37,575 nt of DNA from Spirochaetia bacterium. GTDB taxonomy: Bacteria > Spirochaetota > Spirochaetia > B11-G9. The stretch lies in NCBI GenBank assembly GCA_027859095.1, contig JAQIBN010000180.1, forward strand, positions 1 through 37,575, written 5' to 3'. How positions within the stretch are numbered: position 1 is the stretch's first letter; each line of letters begins with the position of its first letter. Below the pieces are notes generated by a model that searched no databases, had not been told where the DNA came from, and was given only the letters and a program-made list of their open reading frames with translations. Positions 26,308 to 34,769 of this stretch are shown here, one piece after another. Made by a program: the position numbers and the translations under genes.

Positions 26308-27087
26308 CTAAACAAGAATTAGTTCAATTGCATTATTTTTGCAGTACTTTTTATATTCATCAGGAATCTCTTCATCACTGATTATGATATCAAAATCGGT
26401 AATTGATGCAAACAAGGTGCTTCTTACTCGATCAAATTTGGATGAATCCACGAGGAGGATCTTTTTATCCGATGATTTTATCATCTCTTTTTTTGTTTCC
26501 AACTCATATTTATTTGAGCAGCTTACACCTGCGTCCAAACTTATGCCGCTTGCTGACATAAAAGCAGTTTTTGAAGGATTATTTTTAATCAGTTCAATCC
26601 CTTCTTTACTTTCAAACATTAGTGTGTTTTTATGAAAGTATCCTCCGGGAAAAATAATATCTGCTTCTTTTAATTTCGAAACATGAAGTAAGCAGTTTAG
26701 AGTGAAACATGTTATTGTCAGTGGAATATAATCCGGGAGAGATCTTGCAAAATATTCTATAGTAGAACCTGTATCAAGGATAATTTTATCCCCCGATTCT
26801 ATATATGATGTGGCCTTAACGGCAATATGCTTTTTTTGGCAGTTCATAAGCTTATTTGCAATTGATAATGAGTAGAGATTTATTTCTGTTTTTTTTGGGT
26901 TATTCTTTAAAATAACCCCCCCATGGAATATATCAACCAGCTTACGTTCCTTTAGAAGTTCGAGGTCTCTTCGTATGGTCATGTGGGAGACATCCATAAC
27001 TGTTGCAAGGTTATTTACAGTTGTTGGATTTGACAGCCGAAGCATTTTAATTATTCTGTTAAGTCTATTTTCCTGTCTGGAAAGCAT
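26308..27087 (-). CDS. DeoR-family transcriptional regulator
   Basis: 259 residues. The N-terminal winged helix-turn-helix has V-N-N-L-A-T-V-M-D-V-S-H-M-T-I-R-R-D-L-E-L-L and the wing R-K-L-V-D-I-F-H-G-G, the classic DeoR pattern. The C-terminal sugar-phosphate-sensing domain has I-L-D-T-G-S-T-I-E-Y-F-A and L-L-V-D-S-S-K-F-D. DeoR proteins usually repress sugar catabolic genes and are released by a phosphorylated sugar. It is transcribed away from the sugar transporter at 27453, with a 365-base space between, so it likely controls that operon and itself. GAGG lies about ten bases upstream of its ATG. Confidence 0.9.
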   Translation of the reverse strand: MLSRQENRLNRIIKMLRLSNPTTVNNLATVMDVSHMTIRRDLELLKERKLVDIFHGGVILKNNPKKTEINLYSLSIANKLMNCQKKHIAVKATSYIESGDKIILDTGSTIEYFARSLPDYIPLTITCFTLNCLLHVSKLKEADIIFPGGYFHKNTLMFESKEGIELIKNNPSKTAFMSASGISLDAGVSCSNKYELETKKEMIKSSDKKILLVDSSKFDRVRSTLFASITDFDIIISDEEIPDEYKKYCKNNAIELILV

Positions 27088-27452
27088 AGCTGGATACCTC
27101 TTTGCTCCGCCCTCTAAGGATTATGCGGCAGTGTTAAAAAATTAACACAAAGTTCTGAAATTTGCAAGGAATTTAAGTTTGAGATCAATGGTGTTTCCAT
27201 CGCTGAAAATGGATTATGGAATTTCTGGTTATTTTTATGTATTGTGATTTTCGTTTTTTAAAAATTATGTGTAGGAAAACGATACCAGTAATAATCATAT
27301 ATGAGGTAATAAATAATAGTTATACGATAAAAATCACTATTAACTATATATATAATAAATATTTAAATAAAAATCCAGAATGTATTTTAAGGAAAACGTT
27401 GACATGTAAAATTGCATATGCTAGTGTATTAAAAAATCCAATGGAGACTGTG
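27088..27452. other. Divergent regulatory region between DeoR gene and sugar operon
   Basis: This 365-base gap is very A+T-rich. It holds the presumed promoters in both directions, a repeated 9-base word AGGAAAACG at 27273-27281 and 27390-27398 (followed by AT and TT), and the transporter promoter near its right end. The open frame reaching back to 27216 has no signal peptide at its start and looks non-coding. Confidence 0.6.
27399..27427 (+). promoter_or_regulatory. Candidate promoter of the sugar operon
   Basis: TTGACA (27399-27404), 17 bases, and an extended -10 TGC-TAGTGT (hexamer 27422-27427). The second AGGAAAACG copy directly overlaps the -35 side, a sensible place for a repressor. 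Confidence 0.5.
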
Positions 27453-28730
27453 ATGAAAAATTTTGTAATTGTACTGCTTGTTCTTTTAATAACACTTCCT
27501 GTTTTTGCAGGTGGTAAAAAAGAAGCAGCAACGGGTCCTGTGGAAGTATCCGTATGGTTTCATTCCGGTAAAGGTGGGGAAAGAGATACCCTGAATGCGC
27601 AGATTGCTGATTTTAATGCAATGCAGTCTGATATTATCGTTGTTGCAAAACAGCTTCCTGAAGGTTCTTATACCGAACAGGTAAATGCTGGTGCGATGGT
27701 AGACGGGTTGCCTGACCTCCTGGACTTTGATGGCCCTTTTGTCTATAACTTTGCATGGGCAGAATATCTAATGCCAATGGACGACTATGTTGATTCTGAA
27801 ATGATGAATGATATTCTACCCTCTATTATAAAACAGGGTACTTACAACGGACATCTTTATAGTCTGGGTACATTTGATTCCGGTTTGGGAATTTATGGAA
27901 ATAGAAAATATCTTGAAGCTGCCGGTATTAGAATACCAAAGGGCGTGGACGATGCCTGGACGGGTGCTGAATTCGCTGATGCATTGAAAAAGCTGCAGGC
28001 ACTCCCTGAAGTTGATTATGCCCTTGATCTTAAAATGAATTATGGTCGTGGAGAGTGGTTTACTTATGCTTTTTCACCAATACTTCAGAGCTTCGGAGCA
28101 GATCTTATTGACAGAAGCGATTATCAGAAGTCTGATGGAACAGTAAATGGACCAGATGCAGTTGCTGCAATGGAACTTTTTCAGAGCTGGTTTACAGATG
28201 GTTATACAAAGTACAATCCAGGTGGCGATACTGACATGGCAGATGGTAAGGCTGCTCTCAGCTTTGTGGGTCATTGGATGTATAATGATCTCAAGGCTGC
28301 TCTTGGAAATGATCTTGTGCTAATTCCTATGCCTGCCCTGGGCGGGAAATCTGTAACCGGTATGGGTAGCTGGAACTGGGGTATGACTGCTAATACCAAG
28401 AATCCTGAAGCTGCCATGGCATTTTTGAAATACCTGATGGATCCAGATCAGATTCTGAGGATGACAAATGCAAACGGTGCTGTACCTTCAAGAGTATCTG
28501 CTATTGCAAAAACCGATCTTTTCAAAGCTGGTGGTGATCTTGAAGTATTTATTCAGCAGTTGGACAAAACTGCTATTCCAAGACCTGAAACAGCTGCATA
28601 CGCAGTAATTACTTCAGCATTTGCAGAAGCGGTTGACAACATAGCGCAGGGTTCGAACGTTCAGAGTGAACTGGATAAGGTGGCTGCAAAGGTTGATCAG
28701 GATATCGCGGACAACAAAGGTTACAAATAG
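27453..28730 (+). CDS. Sugar ABC transporter substrate-binding protein
   Basis: 425 residues, family 1 extracellular solute-binding protein (MalE-like). Start chosen at ATG 27453: GGAG lies six bases upstream and the product begins with a clear signal peptide, M-K-N-F-V-I-V-L-L-V-L-L-I-T-L-P-V-F-A, ending before G-G-K-K-E-A-A. That G-G-K-K-E end without a lipobox cysteine is common in spirochaete binding proteins. The mature part has the usual two-lobe features (A-D-G-K-A-A-L-S-F, then W-N-W-G-M-T-A-N-T-K-N-P-E-A-A). The ligand is unknown, probably an oligosaccharide or glycoside. First gene of an operon with two permeases; the ATPase is not encoded here. Confidence 0.9.
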   Translation: MKNFVIVLLVLLITLPVFAGGKKEAATGPVEVSVWFHSGKGGERDTLNAQIADFNAMQSDIIVVAKQLPEGSYTEQVNAGAMVDGLPDLLDFDGPFVYNFAWAEYLMPMDDYVDSEMMNDILPSIIKQGTYNGHLYSLGTFDSGLGIYGNRKYLEAAGIRIPKGVDDAWTGAEFADALKKLQALPEVDYALDLKMNYGRGEWFTYAFSPILQSFGADLIDRSDYQKSDGTVNGPDAVAAMELFQSWFTDGYTKYNPGGDTDMADGKAALSFVGHWMYNDLKAALGNDLVLIPMPALGGKSVTGMGSWNWGMTANTKNPEAAMAFLKYLMDPDQILRMTNANGAVPSRVSAIAKTDLFKAGGDLEVFIQQLDKTAIPRPETAAYAVITSAFAEAVDNIAQGSNVQSELDKVAAKVDQDIADNKGYK

Positions 28731-28742
28731 AATTGTATTTAA

Positions 28743-28769
28743 AAGCCGGGAACAATTGGTTCCCGGTTT
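28743..28769 (+). terminator. Intra-operon hairpin after the binding-protein gene
   Basis: CCGGGAAC (28746-28753) pairs with GTTCCCGG (28759-28766), extended by a G-T and two A-T pairs, with a weak T run after it. In binding-protein operons such hairpins usually protect the upstream mRNA or reduce transcription into the permeases, so that more binding protein is made. Confidence 0.65.
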
Positions 28770-28785
28770 ATTCAGGAGGTGATTA

Positions 28786-29700
28786 GTGTTTGTTAACAAA
28801 TCAACATTATCGAGTATGGCAAGATATGAAACTTACTCGGCATGGTTGTTTGCTGCACCTGCTTTGATTTTACTGTTCCTTTTTCTTATTATCCCTTTTT
28901 TTATGTCAGTAGGACTGTCCTTTACCGATCAAAGACTTATATCCCCCCTGTCTACAGAATTTGTAGGGTTGAGGAATTTTATTCGACTTTTTTCAGACAA
29001 GGTTTTTTTTAAGTCCATTGGTAATAATTTCGCGTTTGTAATCATTGTGGTTCCTGTTCAGACAACCCTTGCCCTCTTGCTGGCAATTTTGGTTGACAGG
29101 ACACGAAGGTTTTCCAATTTTTTCAGAATGATCTATTTCATGCCTGTTGTAGTACCAATGATAGTTGTCTCTGTTATCTGGTATTTTATGTACAATCCAT
29201 CAATTGGTCTAATTAACAGGGCTCTTGGAACTATTTCCTTTGGAATGCTTGGAAACTCTTTATGGCTTCAAAGTGAAAGGGCCGCACTTCCAGCAATTAT
29301 GATCCTTTCAATCTGGCAGGGCGTTGGTTTCCAGATGGTAATATATCTTGCCGGGCTGCAGGATGTTCCTCAATCACTTTATGAAGCAGCAACAGTTGAT
29401 GGTGCGTCTCCATTGAGAACGTTCTGGAGCATTACTCTACCCCAGCTAAGAAATACAACAATTTTTATTGTTGTTTCAACGACCATACTTGCTTTTCAGT
29501 TATTTACCCAGGTTAAAGTGATGACTAACGGCGGCCCTAATGATGCAACCAGTACCGCGGTACTCTATATCTATAATCAAGGGTTCAAGAGTCTTAAGGT
29601 TGGATATGCCTCCGCAGCTTCGGTCGTATTTATAATTATTGTTCTTTCTGTTTCATTGATTCAGCGCCGATATCTTCATTCAAACAGGGAGGTAGGCTAG
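28786..29700 (+). CDS. Sugar ABC transporter permease (MalF/UgpA type)
   Basis: 304 residues with six predicted membrane helices. The first (W-L-F-A-A-P-A-L-I-L-L) is typical of binding-protein-dependent sugar permeases. The EAA coupling loop is E-A-A-T-V-D-G-A-S-P-L-R-T-F-W, followed by I-T-L-P-Q-L. The start is GTG 28786 with AGGAGGT five bases upstream. It works as a heterodimer with the next gene. Confidence 0.93.
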   Translation: MFVNKSTLSSMARYETYSAWLFAAPALILLFLFLIIPFFMSVGLSFTDQRLISPLSTEFVGLRNFIRLFSDKVFFKSIGNNFAFVIIVVPVQTTLALLLAILVDRTRRFSNFFRMIYFMPVVVPMIVVSVIWYFMYNPSIGLINRALGTISFGMLGNSLWLQSERAALPAIMILSIWQGVGFQMVIYLAGLQDVPQSLYEAATVDGASPLRTFWSITLPQLRNTTIFIVVSTTILAFQLFTQVKVMTNGGPNDATSTAVLYIYNQGFKSLKVGYASAASVVFIIIVLSVSLIQRRYLHSNREVG

Positions 29701-29701
29701 A

Positions 29702-30565
29702 ATGATAATTGGAAAACTAACCCGCTCCCGTATGTTCAGGAAAAGAGCAAGTGCCTTTTTAAGGTATCTTGCTATGGTTGCACTCGGGGGTTTTTTCATC
29801 TTTCCTATTGTATTTTTGTTGGTCTCTTCGTTAAAACCTGAATATCTTGTAGCCAGAGACATGAGCACTATAATGGCATTTATTCCTAGAGATATCTCTC
29901 TTAAGAATTATTTTGATGTTTTTCATGAAATGCCATTTCATCGATTCATGTTGAACTCAATGATCATAGTTGGATCAATTGTATCGATTGGTATTCTCGT
30001 CAACAGTATGGCTGCCTATGCTTTCAGCAGACTCAGGTGGAAGGGACGGGATCTTATCCTGGGCATTATTGTAGCAGCTATGATTATACCATTTGAAGCG
30101 ATCAGTATTCCCCTTCTTCTGGAGGTAAATAAATTTAACTGGGTAGATACTTATTTTGTGCAGATAATAGTATTTATTGCTATGCCGCTCTATATTTTTC
30201 TGTTCTACCAGTTTTTTCTGGGAATTCCGGAAGATATTGAAACAGCAGCTAAAATAGACGGGGCTGGGTATTTTCTTATTTTTTTTGAGATTATTCTTCC
30301 AATTTCAAAACCGGTAATTGCAACGGTAGCTATCCTTAATTTTATTCAGCAGTGGGGGAATTTCCTATGGCCTCTTATGGTAACCCGAGGATTTGAAGTT
30401 CGTCCACTCCCTGTTGCAATGCAGGCCTTTTTTGGAATGAATCCCAGGATCTGGGGAGATATAATGGCCTTTGCCTCAATGATAACCATTCCGGTGTTGA
30501 TACTTTTTCTTGTATTTCAAAAATGGTTTGTAAAATCAGTTGCTAGTTCAGGCATAAAAGGTTGA
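29702..30565 (+). CDS. Sugar ABC transporter permease (MalG/UgpE type)
   Basis: 287 residues with six membrane helices and an EAA loop E-T-A-A-K-I-D-G-A-G-Y-F, then I-I-L-P-I-S-K-P. The cytoplasmic N-terminus and the first helix (F-F-I-F-P-I-V-F-L-L-V-S-S-L-K-P) are typical of the MalG branch. It starts one base after the first permease stop, with GGAGG in the preceding gene's end. No ABC ATPase follows, so a shared MsiK/UgpC-like ATPase elsewhere in the genome would be needed. Confidence 0.93.
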   Translation: MIIGKLTRSRMFRKRASAFLRYLAMVALGGFFIFPIVFLLVSSLKPEYLVARDMSTIMAFIPRDISLKNYFDVFHEMPFHRFMLNSMIIVGSIVSIGILVNSMAAYAFSRLRWKGRDLILGIIVAAMIIPFEAISIPLLLEVNKFNWVDTYFVQIIVFIAMPLYIFLFYQFFLGIPEDIETAAKIDGAGYFLIFFEIILPISKPVIATVAILNFIQQWGNFLWPLMVTRGFEVRPLPVAMQAFFGMNPRIWGDIMAFASMITIPVLILFLVFQKWFVKSVASSGIKG

Positions 30566-30571
30566 TTATTA

Positions 30572-31231
30572 ATGATTGGAGACAAAATACTGGTTCATCA
30601 GTTTCATACCGATGTGGCAGAAAAGATTGTAAATGAGATATTCAATAATATATTGCAGACTAAAGGCAGTGATGGTAAATATGTAATCTCCGTAGCAGGG
30701 GAATCCGGGTCAGGGAAAAGTGAAATAGGATTTGAGCTCTCCCGTATATTAAATATAAAATCTATTAAGACTGCAGTATTTGGACAGGATGATTATTTTG
30801 TTTTTCCTCCCTTAACAAACAGGAGAATGAGGATCAATAATGTGGAACAGGTTGGTCCCTATGAAGTAAAGCTGGATCTTATCGATGCTAACCTGTTTTC
30901 TTTTAAATCAGGAGCAGAAGAAATTTACAAACCCCTGGTTGATTATAAGAAGGACACCATTCTTCATGAAATCAGGAATACCGGATCTCTTGATGTGATC
31001 GTTATTGAGGGGACCTATGCCTCTCTTCTTACCTATGTGGACTGCCGGGTTTTTATTGACAGGAACTACAAAGAAACCAGAGTGCATCGGGAAGACAGGA
31101 ACCGTGGTGATACGGATCCATATACCGAAGAAATCCTTGCAAAAGAACATGAAATTATCAGGGCTCATAAAAAAATGGCAAATATCGCTATCCAGCAGGA
31201 TTATTTGGGTATTTCCAAAGAAGTTCTGTAA
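30572..31231 (+). CDS. P-loop kinase of uridine kinase / phosphoribulokinase type
   Basis: 219 residues. Walker A G43-E-S-G-S-G-K49-S50 lies in the setting V-A-G-E-S-G-S-G-K-S typical of the uridine kinase/PRK/pantothenate kinase superfamily. It is followed by the acidic D-D-Y (G-Q-D-D-Y-F), the L-V-D-Y-K segment, V-I-V-I-E-G-T-Y (Walker B-like) and an arginine-rich lid (H-R-E-D-R-N-R-G). The family phosphorylates nucleosides or sugars. In this operon it most likely phosphorylates the imported sugar or its product, which is inference. It starts six bases after the permease gene. Confidence 0.82.
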   Translation: MIGDKILVHQFHTDVAEKIVNEIFNNILQTKGSDGKYVISVAGESGSGKSEIGFELSRILNIKSIKTAVFGQDDYFVFPPLTNRRMRINNVEQVGPYEVKLDLIDANLFSFKSGAEEIYKPLVDYKKDTILHEIRNTGSLDVIVIEGTYASLLTYVDCRVFIDRNYKETRVHREDRNRGDTDPYTEEILAKEHEIIRAHKKMANIAIQQDYLGISKEVL

Positions 31232-31259
31232 CTCCTGGAGGAATATTAAGGAGAAAGTA

Positions 31260-32633
31260 TTGAAGTTTACCGCAAACAACAGCAACCTGCATCAGGAATT
31301 TATCTCCGGAACAGAAAAGCATATACTGATGATTACAAATCATGGTACTCATCAATGGAATATTGTTCCCGGACTTCGGGATACCGGAGGCCAGAATATT
31401 TTTGTAAATCAGTTTACTAAAACCCTGGCTGAGCTTGGCTTCAGGGTTACTGTAGTTAACAGGGGAGGATATCATCATCCGATCACTGGCGAGTTTCTTG
31501 AGGGAATTGATTATTTAGATAACAGGCAGAGGATTGTCTATATCCGTGACAAACAAGAGGTTTTTATCCATAAAGAGGATATGGCCGATCGGATTCCGGA
31601 ATTGGTAGAATGTCTTTGGGGTTTCCTTCTTTTGGAAAATAGTTTCCCCGATTTACTCATATCTCATTATTGGGACAGCGCAATGCTGGGAATTGAGATT
31701 AATAAAAGGTTTAAAACCAGATTAAATCATGTGTGGATTCCACATTCACTGGGATCTGTTAAGAAGAGAAACATGCCGCCGGAAACCTGGAAAGAATTGA
31801 GAATCGATGAAAGAATTAGGCATGAAAAGGTAATTGTAAAAAAAGTAGACCTTACATCGGATACTTCCACAGTGATTAAAGAATCGTTGAAGAATGATTA
31901 TGGCTCCATCCGTTCTATTTTTTTACCTCCCTGTATCGATACTTCAAGGTATTATCAGCGAACTGTCTTTGAGGATAATGAAATCTGGTCTTTTTTGGCT
32001 TCCTGTTCCGGATTACCTGAGGAAAAGATCAGAGAATGCAGGATTATAACGGAAATCAGCAGAACTGATCATACAAAAAGGAAAGATATTCTTATAAAAT
32101 CCTTTTCAGATGTGCATAAAAAATATCCGAATACATTTCTTGTTGTTGCCATCGATAGGAATGCGGAAAAGTTATCCTCTGAATTGCTGGGATTAATCAG
32201 AGAACTTGGGATAGAGAACTATGTAGCAGTTATCGGAAATGAAAAAGAGCGCATGCCTATGATATACGCTGTTTCATCTATCTACTGTTCTCCTTCCATA
32301 ATGGAAGGATTTGGTATGTCTGTTCAGGAAGCAGCGGCTACAAATGTTCCTGTTGTCGGATCCCGGCTAATTCCGTTTATTAATGAATATCTTGTTGGGA
32401 ATAGTGGAGCAATTGTTCAGGATGAAGCTTTGGACGAAGGATCGGTTATTATGGGAAACGGAGCTTTTATGGTCAGAACGGATTATATTAATGGATTTTC
32501 CTACTCCCTGGAAAGACTAATAGAGGACAGTGAATTGTATGGCAGGATGTCCAAAGCAGCTTTTTCAATTACAATACCCTATTTTACATGGAAAGATATG
32601 ACGGAATTTTTTTTATCAGAAATTGGTTGGTAG
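31260..32633 (+). CDS. GT4-family glycosyltransferase, sucrose-phosphate synthase-like
   Basis: 457 residues. Start chosen at TTG 31260, preceded by AAGGAG at six bases; the open frame back to 31005 overlaps the kinase gene and has no homology. The GT-B fold is clear. The N-terminal loop D-T-G-G-Q-N-I-F-V is the donor/acceptor loop found in sucrose(-phosphate) synthases and MshA-like enzymes; then comes W-I-P-H-S-L-G. The C-terminal donor site has S-I-M-E-G-F-G-M-S-V-Q-E-A (the E-x7-E motif). These enzymes transfer glucose or another sugar between a nucleotide sugar and a sugar phosphate, and sucrose-type enzymes are reversible. In a transport operon, a catabolic reverse reaction is possible. 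It overlaps no gene but is followed seven bases later by the GalT-like gene. Confidence 0.85.
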   Translation: MKFTANNSNLHQEFISGTEKHILMITNHGTHQWNIVPGLRDTGGQNIFVNQFTKTLAELGFRVTVVNRGGYHHPITGEFLEGIDYLDNRQRIVYIRDKQEVFIHKEDMADRIPELVECLWGFLLLENSFPDLLISHYWDSAMLGIEINKRFKTRLNHVWIPHSLGSVKKRNMPPETWKELRIDERIRHEKVIVKKVDLTSDTSTVIKESLKNDYGSIRSIFLPPCIDTSRYYQRTVFEDNEIWSFLASCSGLPEEKIRECRIITEISRTDHTKRKDILIKSFSDVHKKYPNTFLVVAIDRNAEKLSSELLGLIRELGIENYVAVIGNEKERMPMIYAVSSIYCSPSIMEGFGMSVQEAAATNVPVVGSRLIPFINEYLVGNSGAIVQDEALDEGSVIMGNGAFMVRTDYINGFSYSLERLIEDSELYGRMSKAAFSITIPYFTWKDMTEFFLSEIGW

Positions 32634-32640
32634 TCACTGT

Positions 32641-33780
32641 ATGAAAAAAGAATTATCAGAAGAAAAAGCGGCCGAATTAATCCAATATAGTTGTTTTGAC
32701 AGTTTGTCCGTTGATGAGATTATTTCAGGTTTTTCAGATGAAAAGGGTTTATCAGATTTTGCTCCGGATCCGGTTCTTCAGATGGACCCCAGAGACAGAA
32801 GTATAGTTCTGTTTAATTCAGCCAGGGCGAAAAGACCGCATGATAATAAAACAGTATTCAGGTCAGAGGTTAAAGAACCAACTACTGTCTGTCCCATTTG
32901 TGAGGGTAATACAACCCGTATTATGGACAAGGCGAAATTAAGTAGTGGATTTACCTTTATAAATAAAAATCTTTTTCCAATATTTTACCCTTCTGCAGGG
33001 GGAGGACTGCAGGAGGGTGTAAAAACTGGAAATCCCTTTGGTATTCATTTCCTTCAATGGACTTCTTCCCTGCATGACTGTGACTGGCACAATATGGATA
33101 TGGATGATTTACTGATTGTGATTACACGATTAGCGGTACTGGAGAAGAAACTGCTTTTCTGCTCAGACGGTATTATGCCCGATTCAAGCCGGTGGAACAA
33201 TCAAAAGCAAACCTTTGGATTTATTTCCATAATCAAAAACTATGGCAAACTAGTTGGTGGATCTCTTCTGCATGGACATCAGCAAATCACATTCAGTAAT
33301 ACGATCTCTGGACAGCAATATAACAATTGGAGATTTTTCCAGAAAAACCACAGCTGTTTTTCGGAGCATCTAATGGATAATACACCGGAAAATTTAGTGA
33401 TCAAGGATTATGAATCATCCATTCTGGTAGTTCCTTACTTTATGAAAAGACCATATAATTGTATATTGATTGTGAAAGATGTCTCCAGGCAGTTTCTAAG
33501 TGAACTGAATGATGGGGAGCTCCTGTCGATTTGTCAGGCATGGGCTGATGTCACGAATATGTTTTTTGATATTATGCCGGAGCTTGGCAGAGAGCCGGCG
33601 TTTAATATTCTTGTACATGATGGACCGGGTGCGGGATTGTACATCGAATTTTTACCGTACACCCAGGAAACAGGGGGGTACGAGCAGGTTGGATTGTGGG
33701 TCTGTCAGGCAGATCCGGCTTCTGTTGCGGAATATATGCGGAGTAAAATAAGTAAAAGGCAGATCAGAAGGTTGTCATGA
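32641..33780 (+). CDS. GalT-like HIT-superfamily nucleotidyltransferase/phosphorylase
   Basis: 379 residues. The start is ATG 32641; the frame can be extended to a TTG at 32623 but without benefit. Zinc-site cysteines C84-P-I-C87 and the HIT-type active site L-L-H211-G-H213-Q-Q match the galactose-1-phosphate uridylyltransferase branch, where the second His carries the nucleotide. The usual H-P-H-x-Q is H-G-H-Q-Q here, and overall divergence suggests a different substrate. Relatives include ADP-glucose phosphorylase, which releases sugar-1-phosphate from a nucleotide sugar. Paired with the glycosyltransferase, it could convert the nucleotide sugar made by reverse transfer. It overlaps the next gene by ATGA. 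Confidence 0.78.
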   Translation: MKKELSEEKAAELIQYSCFDSLSVDEIISGFSDEKGLSDFAPDPVLQMDPRDRSIVLFNSARAKRPHDNKTVFRSEVKEPTTVCPICEGNTTRIMDKAKLSSGFTFINKNLFPIFYPSAGGGLQEGVKTGNPFGIHFLQWTSSLHDCDWHNMDMDDLLIVITRLAVLEKKLLFCSDGIMPDSSRWNNQKQTFGFISIIKNYGKLVGGSLLHGHQQITFSNTISGQQYNNWRFFQKNHSCFSEHLMDNTPENLVIKDYESSILVVPYFMKRPYNCILIVKDVSRQFLSELNDGELLSICQAWADVTNMFFDIMPELGREPAFNILVHDGPGAGLYIEFLPYTQETGGYEQVGLWVCQADPASVAEYMRSKISKRQIRRLS

Positions 33781-34760
33781 ATAGTAAAATTAGTGATGTT
33801 GCAAAATTGGCAAGGGTCTCTCTTTCTACTGTATCCCGGGTTCTGAATAAAAATAAATATGTGAGTCCCGAACTGGAGGAAAGGGTTCTCGATGCAGTAA
33901 AAAACCTCAATTATATTCCCGATGACAATGCCAGAAGTCTTTCAGCATACAAGTCAAATACTGTTGGAATCATTGTCCCTGTTTTAAATGATAGTATTTC
34001 CCGTTTTATAAACTCCTGCTCGACCACTTTGGGGGAATCCGGTTATGATCTGATGATTGGAAAATCAGGAGGGGAGATTAAAAATGAGCTAGAACTTATT
34101 AATCTACAGCTTAGCATGCAGGTATCCGGAGTAATTCTTGTTTCTTCACACCAGTCAAAAAGGACAGCGGAGATCTTACTAAAAGAGAAACTCCCTGTAG
34201 TTTTTGCATATAACAAAGCTCCGGTTCCCAGGGTTCATTCCAGATATTTTGATAATAAAAAGGCTGCTTCAACCCTTATGGCATCAATTCCTGACATTGA
34301 AAGCAGGAATATAAATATCCTGTCTGGGCCATCTGATGAAACTATCAGCAATATTAGAATCGATGGTTTTCTTCAGATAATCGGCGATTTGAATAATTAT
34401 GAATTATTCAGCTGTGATGGTACCCTGAAAGATGGGTACCTGACGGCAATGAAGATCCTTAGAGGAAGAAAACCAGATGTATTGGTTTGCGTAAACGATC
34501 TTACGGCAATAGGAGCAATGAGGGCTGCATATGAGACAGGGATAAAAGTTCCAGATGAAATGGAAATAACAGGGTTTGAAGGAACAACTTTTTTTCAAAT
34601 ATCTACTCCATCATTAACAACAGTTATATTTGATGACCATCTGCTTGGTAGAGAAAGTGCGCGTTCTATTATCAGCCTGATTAAAGGAAATGAAGAGAAA
34701 GAAATCGATATTTTTGGGTATAAAATTCTGTCTGCTGAAAGCTGTAGATTGATTATTTAG
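33777..34760 (+). CDS. LacI-family transcriptional regulator (first copy)
   Basis: 327 residues. N-terminal LacI helix-turn-helix I-S-D-V-A-K-L-A-R-V-S-L-S-T-V-S-R-V-L-N, hinge helix around P-D-D-N-A-R-S-L, then the periplasmic-binding-protein-like sensor domain with G-I-I-V-P and a C-terminal C-V-N-D-L-T-A-I-G-A block. Translationally coupled to the GalT-like gene, hence presumably a regulator of the sugar locus. The ligand is not predictable. Confidence 0.93.
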   Translation: MNSKISDVAKLARVSLSTVSRVLNKNKYVSPELEERVLDAVKNLNYIPDDNARSLSAYKSNTVGIIVPVLNDSISRFINSCSTTLGESGYDLMIGKSGGEIKNELELINLQLSMQVSGVILVSSHQSKRTAEILLKEKLPVVFAYNKAPVPRVHSRYFDNKKAASTLMASIPDIESRNINILSGPSDETISNIRIDGFLQIIGDLNNYELFSCDGTLKDGYLTAMKILRGRKPDVLVCVNDLTAIGAMRAAYETGIKVPDEMEITGFEGTTFFQISTPSLTTVIFDDHLLGRESARSIISLIKGNEEKEIDIFGYKILSAESCRLII

Positions 34761-34769
34761 GAGAAAGTT

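Noticed and set aside
27216-27452. 79-residue N-terminal extension of the sugar-binding protein
   Set aside because: The frame is merely open in A+T-rich sequence. A correct signal peptide and ribosome-binding site place the start at 27453, and the extension would bury the promoter.
31005-31259. N-terminal extension of the glycosyltransferase
   Set aside because: It overlaps the kinase gene in another frame and shows no homology. TTG 31260 has a good ribosome-binding site.
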